36,705 nucleotides of DNA, taken from assembly GCA_025450855.1 (NCBI GenBank), contig JANWLL010000027.1:1-36705 (forward strand), read 5' to 3'. The notes beneath the pieces were generated by a model. The model searched no databases. It was given only the letters and a program-made list of their open reading frames with translations, and was not told the DNA's origin. Position 1 is the first letter of the stretch. The number at the start of each line of letters is the position of its first letter. Below, piece after piece: positions 24,005 through 32,844 of this stretch. The DNA is from Vulcanimicrobiia bacterium (GTDB taxonomy: Bacteria; Vulcanimicrobiota; Vulcanimicrobiia; Eremiobacterales; Eremiobacteraceae). The translations under genes and the position numbers were made by a program.

Positions 24005-25273
24005 ATGCGGAACCACGGGCTTCGAATTCTTGCGAGCGCCGGCGCGTTGAGCATCGCGGCGCTTTCGCTTTTCTGCAGCGCATCCGCGTCGACGACGCAA
24101 GGGATCGTGTACGACTTCACCGGCGGCAACGACGGCGGCAACGCGGCGACGTCGGTCGCGTTCGACCTTCAAGGCCGCGCGTATGTCACCACCGTTCAAG
24201 GCGGCGTCGACGGGTGTGGCACCCTCGACCGCCTGACCCCGAAGCAGGGCTCATGGATGGAGCAGACGGTGTGGACGTTCACGTGCGGCGCCGATGGGAA
24301 AAATCCGCACGGGGGCGTGACGTTCGATTCCGCAGGCAACCTCTTCGGAACGACCGTCGCGGGCGGCTCGGGCGGGATATGCGTGGGCGACGGCTGCGGC
24401 GTCATCTTCAGGAAGGGCGCGCATGACGGGTTTCGCGTGATCTACAACTTCACCGGCAACAAAGACGGCTTTGGCCCCGGCAATCCGGTGGCGATCGATT
24501 CGCACGAGAATCTCTACGGCGACGCTCCGGACGGCGGTGCCCACGGGGTTGGCGTCGTCTATCAGCTGTCGTTCCACCGCGCGCAATGGCAGCTCAAGGT
24601 GCTGCACGCGTTCACCGGCGGCAACGACGGCGGGATCGGATCGCTCGGCCCGCTGCTCGTCGACTCCGCCGGCGACATCTTCGGCGTCACCGAGATCGGC
24701 GGTCTCCACCAAGCGGGCACTGCTTTCAAGCTCGTGCCCGGGCCGAACAACACCTTCAGCTTCAGCGTCATCTACCAGTTCAAAGGCTTGCCCGATGCCG
24801 GCTCTCCGTACGGCGGCCTCATCGCCGATGCGCAAGGCGACCTTTTCGGCACGACGTACTTCGGCGGAACCTCGGGTAACGGCGCGGTCTACGAATTGAT
24901 GCCGAGATCGACCGGGAGATACGCCGAGCGCGTGCTCTACAGCTTCACCGGCGGCAGCGACGGCGGCAATCCGACGTCGACGCTCGTGTTCGACGCAGCC
25001 GGCGATCTCTTCGGCACGACCGACGTGGGCGGCGGCTCGTGCGGCTGCGGCGTCGTCTTCAAGATCGACCACATGACCGGCATGGAGAGCGTCGTCCACG
25101 CGTTCGGCTCGACCGGCAGCGACGGACAATCGCCGCTGTACGGGCTGACGCCTGACGCGAACGGGAACCTCTTCACTTCGACTGTCGGCGGCGGCTCGTT
25201 CGGCCAAGGCGTCGTCTTCGGGATGACGCCCTCGGCGCGGCGCACTATGAAGGATGCGATCCGGGCGCACTAG
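24005..25273 (+). CDS. Secreted GloVer-type tandem-repeat protein
   Basis: Protein of 422 aa with a signal peptide (about residues 1-29) and about seven tandem repeats of 50-60 residues. Each repeat follows the pattern aromatic-F-TGG-DGG, then G-aliphatic-D-G(D/N)LFGTT-GG and a GVVF/GAVYEL end. This is the Gloeo/Verruco (GloVer) choice-of-anchor repeat type, a probable extracellular beta-propeller. Function is unknown. GGGGGG lies just upstream of ATG 24005. No enzyme motif or sorting signal is visible. Confidence 0.85.
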   Translation: MRNHGLRILASAGALSIAALSLFCSASASTTQGIVYDFTGGNDGGNAATSVAFDLQGRAYVTTVQGGVDGCGTLDRLTPKQGSWMEQTVWTFTCGADGKNPHGGVTFDSAGNLFGTTVAGGSGGICVGDGCGVIFRKGAHDGFRVIYNFTGNKDGFGPGNPVAIDSHENLYGDAPDGGAHGVGVVYQLSFHRAQWQLKVLHAFTGGNDGGIGSLGPLLVDSAGDIFGVTEIGGLHQAGTAFKLVPGPNNTFSFSVIYQFKGLPDAGSPYGGLIADAQGDLFGTTYFGGTSGNGAVYELMPRSTGRYAERVLYSFTGGSDGGNPTSTLVFDAAGDLFGTTDVGGGSCGCGVVFKIDHMTGMESVVHAFGSTGSDGQSPLYGLTPDANGNLFTSTVGGGSFGQGVVFGMTPSARRTMKDAIRAH

Positions 25274-25274
25274 C

Positions 25275-25730
25275 GTGAAGGCCAACTACGCGCTCGTCCT
25301 CCTCCGCTTGTTCCTCGGGGTTACGTTCGCGATCGCGGTGTACCCCAAACTCGCGGCGGGCGCGCAGTATCCTGAGATACTGAGCGCTTTCCTCGAACGC
25401 TTCGCACTGGCGAATGCGCACTCGTTCTACGCCGCGTTTCTCTCGAGTACCGTCCTGCCGCACGTGGCCACGTTCGGCGTCCTCGTCGAAATCGCCGAGA
25501 CGTTCGTCGCGCTCGCGCTCATCACGGGTACCGCGACGAGGCTCGCGGCCGCCATAGGGATGTTCCTCGTCACGAACTACATGTTCGCCAAGGGTCTATG
25601 GTGGTGGTATCCGTCGAGCAACGATGCGGCGGACTTCATGATAGCACTAGCGCTCATCATCGGCAGTGCTGGGCGGACGTTCGGCGTCGACGCGCTCCTC
25701 GCGGCGCGATTCCCTAAGATCCCATGGTAG
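25275..25730 (+). CDS. DoxX-family membrane protein
   Basis: Membrane protein of 151 aa with four hydrophobic segments and the DoxX pattern LLRLFLGVTFAIAVYPKL. Conserved acidic and aromatic residues lie in VEIAETFVALAL and GLWWWYPS. GTG 25275 is just after the preceding stop. ATG 25254, overlapping that gene, is an alternative start. DoxX proteins are linked to quinone or sulfur redox chemistry, but no partner is present to fix the role. Confidence 0.8.
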   Translation: MKANYALVLLRLFLGVTFAIAVYPKLAAGAQYPEILSAFLERFALANAHSFYAAFLSSTVLPHVATFGVLVEIAETFVALALITGTATRLAAAIGMFLVTNYMFAKGLWWWYPSSNDAADFMIALALIIGSAGRTFGVDALLAARFPKIPW

Positions 25731-25742
25731 GTCGACGATCCG

Positions 25743-26156
25743 ATGGTGGGCCCGGTGGGCGCGCGAACGACCTTTCTCGGTAAGCTGCTCGGTATCTATC
25801 TCGTCCTCGTCTCGATCGCGATGGCGGCGAACAAGGCTGCGACGATCCAGACGGTGACGGCGCTCATCCACGACGCGCCGGTGATCTTCGTCTTAGGCCT
25901 GATCTTGGTGGCGGCGGGGCTTGCCATGATCCTCAGCGTCGGCGGGTGGTCGCGGGGCGCACTCCCGCTCGTGGTCAGCCTCGTGAGCTGGCTGACGCTG
26001 ATCAAGGGCCTCGCTTTTCTCCTCTGGCCGCCCAGCGCAGCGCCGGGTATCGTGCTCTGGGGCTCGCTGTACGAGCAGTTCTTCTATGTGGACGTGGCGA
26101 TCGTGTTCGTTCTCGGCGCTTACCTGACGATCGCGAGCTTCAAGGCGCGCGCTTAA
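25743..26156 (+). CDS. Small integral membrane protein
   Basis: Protein of 137 aa with about four hydrophobic segments and short charged ends. I do not recognise a family. It starts 12 bases after the DoxX-like gene and is probably in the same transcript. Its stop TAA overlaps the stop of the convergent ABC permease through the palindrome TTAA. Confidence 0.75.
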   Translation: MVGPVGARTTFLGKLLGIYLVLVSIAMAANKAATIQTVTALIHDAPVIFVLGLILVAAGLAMILSVGGWSRGALPLVVSLVSWLTLIKGLAFLLWPPSAAPGIVLWGSLYEQFFYVDVAIVFVLGAYLTIASFKARA

Positions 26157-26770
26157 CGCGATGCCACGAAGCGGCGTTCGAGCGCGCGTAGCGACCCGTC
26201 CGCCGCGAGCGCGAGCAGCATCGCGGCGATCGCGCCGGTGACGGCTTTCGCATCGTTGCCCTGATCGATGCCGGCGAAGATGAGCGTACCGAGACCGCCC
26301 GCGCCGACCCATGCCGCGACGCTCGCGATGCCGACGATCGATACCGTCGCGACGCGCACGCCCGCGATGAAAACGGGGGTCGCGAGCGGACGCTCGATGC
26401 GCCAGAACACCTGCCACGCCCCCATGCCGAGACCGCGCGCCGCCTCGACGACGCCGCGATCGACGCCCGCGATGCCGGCGGCGACGTTTCGCACGAGGAT
26501 CATCTGCGCATACGCCGCGAGCGCCGTGACGGCAGTCCAAAAACCGAGACCCTCGACGAGGACGAGCACGCCGAGCAGCGCCATGCTCGGGATCGTGTAG
26601 ATCGCGCCGAGGAGCCCGAGGATAGGAGCGCCGACGGCAGGTGCCCGCGCGGCGAGAACGCCGAGGGGTATCGCGATCGCGAGCGCGATGAGCAGCGACA
26701 CGAGGGATATGAGCGCGTGCTGGCCGACCGCCAGCCAAACGTCCGATTGATGTCCGAGGAAGTACGTCAT
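26153..26770 (-). CDS. Opu-type ABC permease
   Basis: Permease of 205 aa with about five membrane segments and a good binding-protein-dependent EAA loop (VEAARGLGMGAWQVFWRIERPLATP...GIASVAAWVGAGGLG). It is the last gene of a four-gene importer for quaternary amines. The start ATG overlaps the ATPase stop (ATGA). The second permease is at 28686-29318. Confidence 0.9.
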   Translation of the reverse strand: MTYFLGHQSDVWLAVGQHALISLVSLLIALAIAIPLGVLAARAPAVGAPILGLLGAIYTIPSMALLGVLVLVEGLGFWTAVTALAAYAQMILVRNVAAGIAGVDRGVVEAARGLGMGAWQVFWRIERPLATPVFIAGVRVATVSIVGIASVAAWVGAGGLGTLIFAGIDQGNDAKAVTGAIAAMLLALAADGSLRALERRFVASR

Positions 26771-27759
26771 CTGCCGCGACCCCCGGTGAGGCGCCGCAAA
26801 GCCGCGAGCATGTCGTCGACGCTGATGACTCCGACCCGCGCGCCGTCGCGCTCCACGGCGACGCTCGCGTCGCCGCTCTGGGCCAGCACCGAAAGCGCGT
26901 CGCGAAGGGTCGCATCGGATCGAACGGCGGCGCGCGCCGGCGTGCTGTTGGCACCGGGCGCCGCGCCATCAAGGGCATCCGCGACCCTGACGACCGCGAG
27001 CAGACGAAGCGCATCGTGCGAGCCGACGAGATCGGCGACGAACGGTGTCGCCGGCCGGGCGAGGATCTCCAGCGGCGAACCAGACTGCTCGACACGCCCA
27101 TCGCGCATGACCGCGATCGTGTCCGCGAGCCGCAGCGCTTCCTCGACGTCGTGCGTCACGAACAACACGGTCTTGCCCAAACGCCGATGGAGCGACGCGA
27201 GTTCGTCCTGCAGATGCGCGCGCTCGATCGCGTCGACGGCGCCGAAAGGTTCGTCCATCAAGAGGATGGCCGGGTCGCCGGCGAGCGCTCGCGCGAGGCC
27301 GACGCGTTGCTGCTGCCCGCCCGACAGCTCGCGGGGGAACCGGCCTCGATATTCCGCGGGCGGCAGGTGGACGAGGTCGAGGAGTTCGTCGACGCGCGCC
27401 GCGATGCGCGCCCGATCCCACCCGAGGAGCTCGGGGACGACCGCGATGTTCTCGCGCACGCGCATGTGCGGGAAGAGGCCGACCGCTTGGATCGCATAGC
27501 CGATGCGGCGACGCAAGAGCACGGGCGGGATCGACATGACGTCGACGCCTTCGACGAACACGTGCCCGCTCGTGGGTTCGAGCAGCCGGTTAGCGGTCTT
27601 GAGCAGTGTCGTCTTGCCGCAACCCGACTGGCCGAGCAGTACGCAAAACGAACCCGCGGGGACGTCGAGCGTGACGCCGTCGACACCGCGTCGTCCGCCG
27701 TACGAGTGGACGACCGCGTCGAAGCGGAGCGCAGGCGGCTTGTGGGGCTCGCCCGTCAC
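26767..27759 (-). CDS. Opu-type ABC ATPase with C-terminal CBS region
   Basis: ATPase of 330 aa that drives quaternary-amine import. Walker A GQSGCGKTT, signature LSGGQQQR, Walker B LLMDEPFGAVD and H-loop VTHDVEEAL are intact. A C-terminal part (about 250-330) contains a CBS-like unit (SGDASVAVERDGARVGVISVDDM), which in OpuA proteins senses ionic strength. GTG 27759 overlaps the stop of the binding-protein gene (GTGA) and is preferred to the longer Arg-rich upstream frame. Confidence 0.92.
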   Translation of the reverse strand: MTGEPHKPPALRFDAVVHSYGGRRGVDGVTLDVPAGSFCVLLGQSGCGKTTLLKTANRLLEPTSGHVFVEGVDVMSIPPVLLRRRIGYAIQAVGLFPHMRVRENIAVVPELLGWDRARIAARVDELLDLVHLPPAEYRGRFPRELSGGQQQRVGLARALAGDPAILLMDEPFGAVDAIERAHLQDELASLHRRLGKTVLFVTHDVEEALRLADTIAVMRDGRVEQSGSPLEILARPATPFVADLVGSHDALRLLAVVRVADALDGAAPGANSTPARAAVRSDATLRDALSVLAQSGDASVAVERDGARVGVISVDDMLAALRRLTGGRGR

Positions 27760-28658
27760 GCGGTCAGTCCGGCCGAGCGGAGGAAATCGCGCGCGACGTC
27801 GGCGGGTTCTTGGTGACCGCCGTCGACGCGCCAATTCAAGTCGCGCATCGCCGAATCCGTGATGTGCGGGGCGAGCGCATCGAGCGCCGGCTCGATCGAA
27901 GGGAAGCGCGAGAGCATGTCATCGCGCACGACCGGTGCGACCTGGTACGGCGGCCAGAAGCGCTTGTCGTCTTCGAGCACGACGAGATGATCGGCGCCGA
28001 TCTGGCCGTCGGTGCCGAAGGCGACGGCGACGTCGACGTCGCCGTCGAGCAGCGCCTTATACTTGAGCCCGATGGCGATGTAGCGGATGCTCGCGAACGC
28101 GAAGCCCCCGTACGCTTTGCGCAGTCCGGCAAGCCCGTCCGGGCGATCCGTGAATTCCGGCACCGATGCGAGCCGGAGCTTCGGCGCTTGACGCGATAAG
28201 TCGGATAACGTCCGCAGTCCGTACTTCGCCGCCACGGCTTTCGTCGTCGCAAGCGCTTGGCTGTCGTTCATCGGCGCCGGTTTCAGCCACCTCAAATGAA
28301 AGCGCCGTTCGTATTCGCGCTTGACGGTCTCGAAGGTGCGATCGCGATCGGTCATCGGCGGCAGCTTAAGCACGACGAGCAGCGCCGTGCCGGTATACTC
28401 CGGATAGAGATCGATGTCGCCTCGCGCGAGCGCCGCCATCGCGACCTCGACGCTGCCGAGGTTCAACCGGCGATCGACGCGCAGCCCGGCGTGCTCGAGC
28501 GATTGCGCATACAGCTCGCCGAGGATGAGCTCCTCGGTGAAGTTTTTCGACCCGATCTTGATCGCCACACCCGCCGGATGCGCGCAGGCAGCCGGGGCGA
28601 GCGCCAAGCCGGCGATCGCGGTGAGCGCGCTGCGCCGGCCGATCCGAAGTGGGGTCAT
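27756..28658 (-). CDS. Osmoprotectant/quaternary-amine binding protein
   Basis: Substrate-binding protein of 300 aa, OpuBC/OsmX type. The N terminus has twin arginines (RIGRRSA) and a lipobox-like APAAC, so it may be a Tat- or Sec-exported lipoprotein. Family motifs include IGSKNFTEELILGELYAQ, DLYPEYTGT and VAFGTDGQIGAD. Ligands of such proteins are betaines, choline, carnitine and, in some, ergothioneine. The ligand here is not determined. An egtD gene that makes the betaine hercynine lies 3.8 kb away. Confidence 0.92.
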   Translation of the reverse strand: MTPLRIGRRSALTAIAGLALAPAACAHPAGVAIKIGSKNFTEELILGELYAQSLEHAGLRVDRRLNLGSVEVAMAALARGDIDLYPEYTGTALLVVLKLPPMTDRDRTFETVKREYERRFHLRWLKPAPMNDSQALATTKAVAAKYGLRTLSDLSRQAPKLRLASVPEFTDRPDGLAGLRKAYGGFAFASIRYIAIGLKYKALLDGDVDVAVAFGTDGQIGADHLVVLEDDKRFWPPYQVAPVVRDDMLSRFPSIEPALDALAPHITDSAMRDLNWRVDGGHQEPADVARDFLRSAGLTA

Positions 28659-28685
28659 GTGATCACAGTCCTTTCGATCGCCCGC

Positions 28686-29318
28686 TCATGCGGCACGCGC
28701 AAGACGCGCGATGCTTCCGAGCACGATCTCGGCGACGAGCGCCATGAGTGCGACGAGAGCGGCGCCCGTCAAGAGCATCGCGCTGTCGTCGAGCTGCAAG
28801 CCGTTGTTGATGAGGTCGCCGAGCCCGCCGCCGCCGATGAACGTCGCGAGCGTCGCCGACGCGATGACCTCGACGGCGGCGATGCGGATTCCGGTCATGG
28901 CGACGGGAAAGGCGAGCGGCGACTCGACGCGGCGGACGATCGTCGCGCCGCTCATGCCCATCGCTTTCGCCGCTTCGGTGATGGACGGTTCGACGTCGCG
29001 GAACCCGACGTACGTGTTGATGATGATCGGCGGCAGTGCGAGCAGCGTCAGGGCGACGAGCGCCGGACGAAAGCCGAGGCCGAGGATCGGAAGCATGAGC
29101 GTGAGGACGGCGAGACTCGGCACGACGCGAGCCGCGCTGGCGAAGGTCACGACCGCCGACGCGGCGCGTTTGTCATGCGCGCACCACAGGCCGAGCGGCA
29201 CGCCGGCGAGCACTGCTATAGCGAGTGCCGCGCCGCTCAGGCCTGCATGCGCCTGTATCGCCGCGATGATGTCCGCGCGGTGGGCAGAGATGAACGTCGC
29301 GAACGAGGCGTACGGCAT
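28686..29318 (-). CDS. Opu-type ABC permease, first gene of the importer operon
   Basis: Permease of 210 aa with about five membrane segments and an EAA loop (TEAAKAMGMSGATIVRRVESPLAFP...TLATFIGGGGLG). It precedes the binding protein by 27 bases. Gene order is permease, binding protein, ATPase, permease. The phosphoribosyltransferase gene ends 29 bases upstream and may share the transcript. Confidence 0.9.
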   Translation of the reverse strand: MPYASFATFISAHRADIIAAIQAHAGLSGAALAIAVLAGVPLGLWCAHDKRAASAVVTFASAARVVPSLAVLTLMLPILGLGFRPALVALTLLALPPIIINTYVGFRDVEPSITEAAKAMGMSGATIVRRVESPLAFPVAMTGIRIAAVEVIASATLATFIGGGGLGDLINNGLQLDDSAMLLTGAALVALMALVAEIVLGSIARLARAA

Positions 29319-29347
29319 GAGACGACCGCTTCATGGAGGGGCCGGAC

Positions 29348-29974
29348 TCACCCTCGTCCGATCGAGCTGCGCAGCGCCTCGATGACCTGCCGATCGTCGA
29401 CTTCGCGGAAGTCGCGATAGTATCGTCCGACGGCGAAGTCGCGTTCGCGCGCGGCGATGACGACGGCGACGTCGTCGCACCGTCGACGTATGAGCTCGAT
29501 CGATTCCGCCGGCGCGACGGGAGCGGCACAGACGACGCGAGCGGCGCGGGCGCGCCGGGCGTGCGCGACGGCGCACTCCATCGTCGCGGAAGTCGCAATG
29601 CCGTCATCGACGATCACGACGTTTCGCCCTTCGATCGGCACGCGAGGTCCGTCGCCGCGCACGCGCAGCTCGAGATCGCGCGCCCTCTGCGTCTGTTCCT
29701 CGAATAGCGGCGCGACCGGACCGCTGTAATATTCTTCCGCGTACGGCGCGACGACCGACTCACCGGACGCCGACACGGCGCCGAGCGCGAGCTCGGGCTG
29801 TCGCGGGTGTCCGACCTTCCGGATGACGACGACGTCGAGATCGGCATCGAGCGCGAACGCAACCGCGTGCGCGACGACGACGCCGCCACGCGCGATGCCG
29901 AGGATGAGTGGATCGCGCTCGGACGTGAGTAGTGATGCTAGTGAACGGCCGGCTTCGCGGCGGTCAGCGAACAA
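29348..29974 (-). CDS. Phosphoribosyltransferase-family protein
   Basis: Type I phosphoribosyltransferase of 208 aa. The PRPP-binding loop VVIVDDGIATSATM is intact. An N-terminal ILGIARGGVVVA segment and a YYRDF C-terminal motif are typical of the uncharacterised PRTases often fused to dienelactone-hydrolase-like domains. It starts with TTG at 29972-29974, with GGAGAGG upstream. The nucleobase or other acceptor is unknown. Confidence 0.85.
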   Translation of the reverse strand: MFADRREAGRSLASLLTSERDPLILGIARGGVVVAHAVAFALDADLDVVVIRKVGHPRQPELALGAVSASGESVVAPYAEEYYSGPVAPLFEEQTQRARDLELRVRGDGPRVPIEGRNVVIVDDGIATSATMECAVAHARRARAARVVCAAPVAPAESIELIRRRCDDVAVVIAARERDFAVGRYYRDFREVDDRQVIEALRSSIGRG

Positions 29975-30001
29975 GAGGCGGCCTGCCTCTCCAAGCGGAG
30001 A

Positions 30002-30430
30002 CTAGGCGGGTTCGGACTCCGACGAGAACGGTCGCACGCCGAACTGACGCCCGTACTTCTGGTCGTTGATGTACGTAGCGATGCGGTTCTGATCGTCCTG
30101 CGACAACGCGGTAAAGCGCAAGCCGTAACGGCACTGGAAGCCGTGCGCATCGGGCCGCGCGTAGACGACGCGGCCATGGACGTCGAACTTATAGCCGATG
30201 CCGAGGTTCATCGCGAGATCGATCTGGTCGCCGCCGCGCATGCGGGTGTGGCTGCGGATGCAAGCACCGCCGGTCGAAAGATCCTCGAGGATAGCAGGCT
30301 GATCGCCGTCGCCGATGGCGCGGAGCCGCGCGGGAACACTCACCATGAGGCGGGGAGACGAGCGCGGACTGCGCACGGCACGTGACGGCGCCCCGCGGAA
30401 CACATTCAGGATCGAATCGAAGATCGACAT
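30002..30430 (-). CDS. PilZ-domain c-di-GMP binding protein
   Basis: Cytoplasmic protein of 142 aa. An RxxxR motif (RSSPR, about residues 23-27) and a D-x-S-x-x-G motif (DLSTGG) form the c-di-GMP site, followed by a beta-barrel with FQCRYGLRFTALS. The site looks intact, so binding is likely. It sits divergent to a sensor kinase and 2.4 kb from an EAL protein, which makes a local c-di-GMP signalling group. The output is unknown. Confidence 0.85.
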   Translation of the reverse strand: MSIFDSILNVFRGAPSRAVRSPRSSPRLMVSVPARLRAIGDGDQPAILEDLSTGGACIRSHTRMRGGDQIDLAMNLGIGYKFDVHGRVVYARPDAHGFQCRYGLRFTALSQDDQNRIATYINDQKYGRQFGVRPFSSESEPA

Positions 30431-30630
30431 GCGCGGCTTGTGTCTTCCCTCTCTGTCGGTCGGGTGTCCGTTGTTTTTCGCGGTCCGAGGCCGATCGGGT
30501 TCGGGCGAACGGCTGATTGTTGATGGGACCTTATGCCCATCGTGATTTCAATCATACTTTGCGGTGGTCGTAGTGTCAAGCAAAGCCGGGAGCGCTGTCC
30601 CCTTCCACAGTCTTTGCTGCCGATATATCT
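30431..30630. promoter_or_regulatory. Divergent intergenic region pilZ / histidine kinase
   Basis: 200 bases contain no gene. GATGGG (30522-30527) and CCCATC (30536-30541) form an inverted repeat around an AT-rich centre, a plausible operator. AT-rich TATAT precedes ATG 30631. I found no convincing -35/-10 pair. Confidence 0.4.
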
Positions 30631-32787
30631 ATGGATGAACCACCGCACATCATACACCGTGCGCGATCCGCGTTGAGCGCGTCCGCGAGCCGCCAACGGC
30701 ACAGCCAAAGACACGGCATAACGATCGCAGCCGTTGCACGCGCCGCGAGCGCCGCGTCGTCCGCCGCAGCGCCCATCGCGCGCTTGCAATCACTGCTCGA
30801 AGAAGCGCTCTCCGCCTCGGGAGCGCGCCGCGGCTGCGTCTTCGCCCACGACCGCGTCACCGGCACGTACGGGATCGTCGCGCACTGCGGACTACGCGAG
30901 GACACGGCGTCCGGGTGGAAGCTCGCTCCGCCGACGATCAGCGATCCGGCCTTCTTCGCGCCCGAGCGCTTGCTCGCGGATCAATTCGCACAGTCGGAGC
31001 GAATCGGCAGCGCGGTCGCCTCGCCTATCACTGCCCGCGGCACGGTCGCCGGCGCGATCTGCTTGTTCGACCGCCCGCTCGGCGGTTTTGACATCGACGA
31101 CGAAGACTTCGTAGTCGCGCTCGCCGCGGTCGCTGCCGGCGTCGTCGCCGAGCTATCGGAACGCCGGGAGATCGAGGCGGTTGCGGCTCGTTACGACGAG
31201 CAGCTGACGGCGGTCAACGATCTCAGCGCCGCGCTCGTCGGTGGCACCGATCTCGCGACCGTGCTCCCGGCTGCGCTCCAGACTCTGCTCGAGACGCTCG
31301 GCGCTGATGGCGGGCTCGTCTTCGAGAGGTCGGCCGCGAGCGGTGAGGCCGCCCTCGTCTGTTCGATCGGCATGCCGTCGACCGACGCCGCATCGCTCGC
31401 GCAGCGGGCGAACGATTCGCGCGCCGACAGCATCCTGCGGCGCACGATATCGTCGGGGAGCGCCATCTTCGCAGATGACCTGACGACGGACGAGCTGCCC
31501 GAATCATCGCGTCGGCTCGCGCAGCGTCTGGGCATCAGACAGATCGCATCGCTGCCGCTGCGTGACAGCGGAAGCGTCATCGGCGTTCTCCAGATATTCA
31601 ACCGCTTCTCACGACCCTTCTCGCCGACCGAACGCGAGACGCTGCGGCTCGCGCAAGGCCAATTCGCGATCGCGCTCGGGCGCGCGCGCCTCGTCGACGA
31701 GATCTGCGATCAGAAGAACACGCTCGAGCGGGTGCTCGCGGGGACCGCAGACGGCGTCTACGTCATCGATGCAAAAGGCAGGTTCTTGCTGTGGAACGCG
31801 GCGGCCGCGCGGATGACGGGAGTCGGGCCCGAGGAAGCGCTCGCGATCGGCTACGAAGCGATCGGCGGCGCCGACCGCCAGGGCCGCTCGCTCGCAGACC
31901 TCGACCGGCGTGCGTTCGAGTCCGCCATCGCCGATCCGACCAAACGCCACAACTCGTTCTCGTACGAGGTCTACTTCGACGCGACCTCGCGCTGGGTCGC
32001 CGTCTCCGCGTCGCCTTTGCGCGATCACGCGGGTTCGATCGGTGCGATGGTCCACGCGTTCCGCGACGTGACCGCGGCGCGCGAAGTCGAACAGATGAAG
32101 TCCGAGTTCATCAGCACGGTGAGCCACGAGCTGCGGACACCGCTGACCTCGATCAAAGGCGCGACCGCACTGCTCTTCGATCAGATCGGCAACGACGCGG
32201 GGACGACCGGCGAGCTGCTCGAAATGGTGCGCAACAACTCGGAGCGCCTGTTGCGCCTGATCAACGATCTGCTCGACGCGACGAAGCTCGAAGCCGGTAA
32301 GCTCGCGATCCGGCGCCGCGCGGTCGAGCCCAAGCCGCTCCTCGAACGGGCGGTCGCGAGCATGGCCGGCTATGCGGAGGAATACGGGGTGATCGTGCGG
32401 GCAGACGTCGCGTCAGGTCTCGCACCGATAGTCGCCGACCCGGATCGCGTCGAACAGATCGTGACGAATCTCGTCTCGAACGCGGTGAAGTTCTCGCATC
32501 GCGGTGACGAGGTCGTCGTGCGTGGGTGCGTCGACGGCGACTTCCTTAAGGTTGACGTCGCCGATTGCGGCGTCGGCATCGCCGAAGACGACCTCCCGCG
32601 GCTGTTCGAGCGCTTCACGCAGCTCGAGCATGGACGACGCACGGGGCCAGGAACCGGTCTCGGACTTGCGATCTCGAAGGGTCTTGTCGAAGCGCACGGC
32701 GGCTCGATATCCGTGTCGAGCAGGCTCGGAGCAGGCTCGACGTTCACGTTCGCGCTGCCGTTCGCGAAACGCGCCGAAGACAAATAG
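30631..32787 (+). CDS. Soluble GAF-GAF-PAS sensor histidine kinase
   Basis: Kinase of 718 aa with no membrane segment. Two GAF-like domains (about residues 50-190 and 195-350) are followed by a PAS domain (about 360-480). HisKA has H499 in STVSHELRTPL. HATPase carries N box NLVSNAVKFS, G1 as DCGVGIA (usual DTG), F box FERFTQLE and G2 GTGLGLAIS. No response regulator is adjacent, so it is an orphan kinase. The GAF domains probably sense a cytoplasmic ligand, light or redox state. It is flanked by c-di-GMP genes. Confidence 0.9.
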   Translation: MDEPPHIIHRARSALSASASRQRHSQRHGITIAAVARAASAASSAAAPIARLQSLLEEALSASGARRGCVFAHDRVTGTYGIVAHCGLREDTASGWKLAPPTISDPAFFAPERLLADQFAQSERIGSAVASPITARGTVAGAICLFDRPLGGFDIDDEDFVVALAAVAAGVVAELSERREIEAVAARYDEQLTAVNDLSAALVGGTDLATVLPAALQTLLETLGADGGLVFERSAASGEAALVCSIGMPSTDAASLAQRANDSRADSILRRTISSGSAIFADDLTTDELPESSRRLAQRLGIRQIASLPLRDSGSVIGVLQIFNRFSRPFSPTERETLRLAQGQFAIALGRARLVDEICDQKNTLERVLAGTADGVYVIDAKGRFLLWNAAAARMTGVGPEEALAIGYEAIGGADRQGRSLADLDRRAFESAIADPTKRHNSFSYEVYFDATSRWVAVSASPLRDHAGSIGAMVHAFRDVTAAREVEQMKSEFISTVSHELRTPLTSIKGATALLFDQIGNDAGTTGELLEMVRNNSERLLRLINDLLDATKLEAGKLAIRRRAVEPKPLLERAVASMAGYAEEYGVIVRADVASGLAPIVADPDRVEQIVTNLVSNAVKFSHRGDEVVVRGCVDGDFLKVDVADCGVGIAEDDLPRLFERFTQLEHGRRTGPGTGLGLAISKGLVEAHGGSISVSSRLGAGSTFTFALPFAKRAEDK

Positions 32788-32798
32788 GACTGAAGGTC

Positions 32799-32825
32799 AG
32801 GGAGCGGTCGAGATTTATCTCGACC
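32799..32825 (+). repeat. 27-bp hairpin repeat, copy 2
   Basis: AGGGAGC followed by the perfect 9-bp stem GGTCGAGAT-TT-ATCTCGACC, 12 bases after the kinase stop. It matches copy 1 at 12962 with one base change that restores full pairing. A further GATCTCGACC lies at 32832. It sits between two convergent genes. Confidence 0.7.
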
Positions 32826-32844
32826 GAGCTTGATCTCGACCGGA

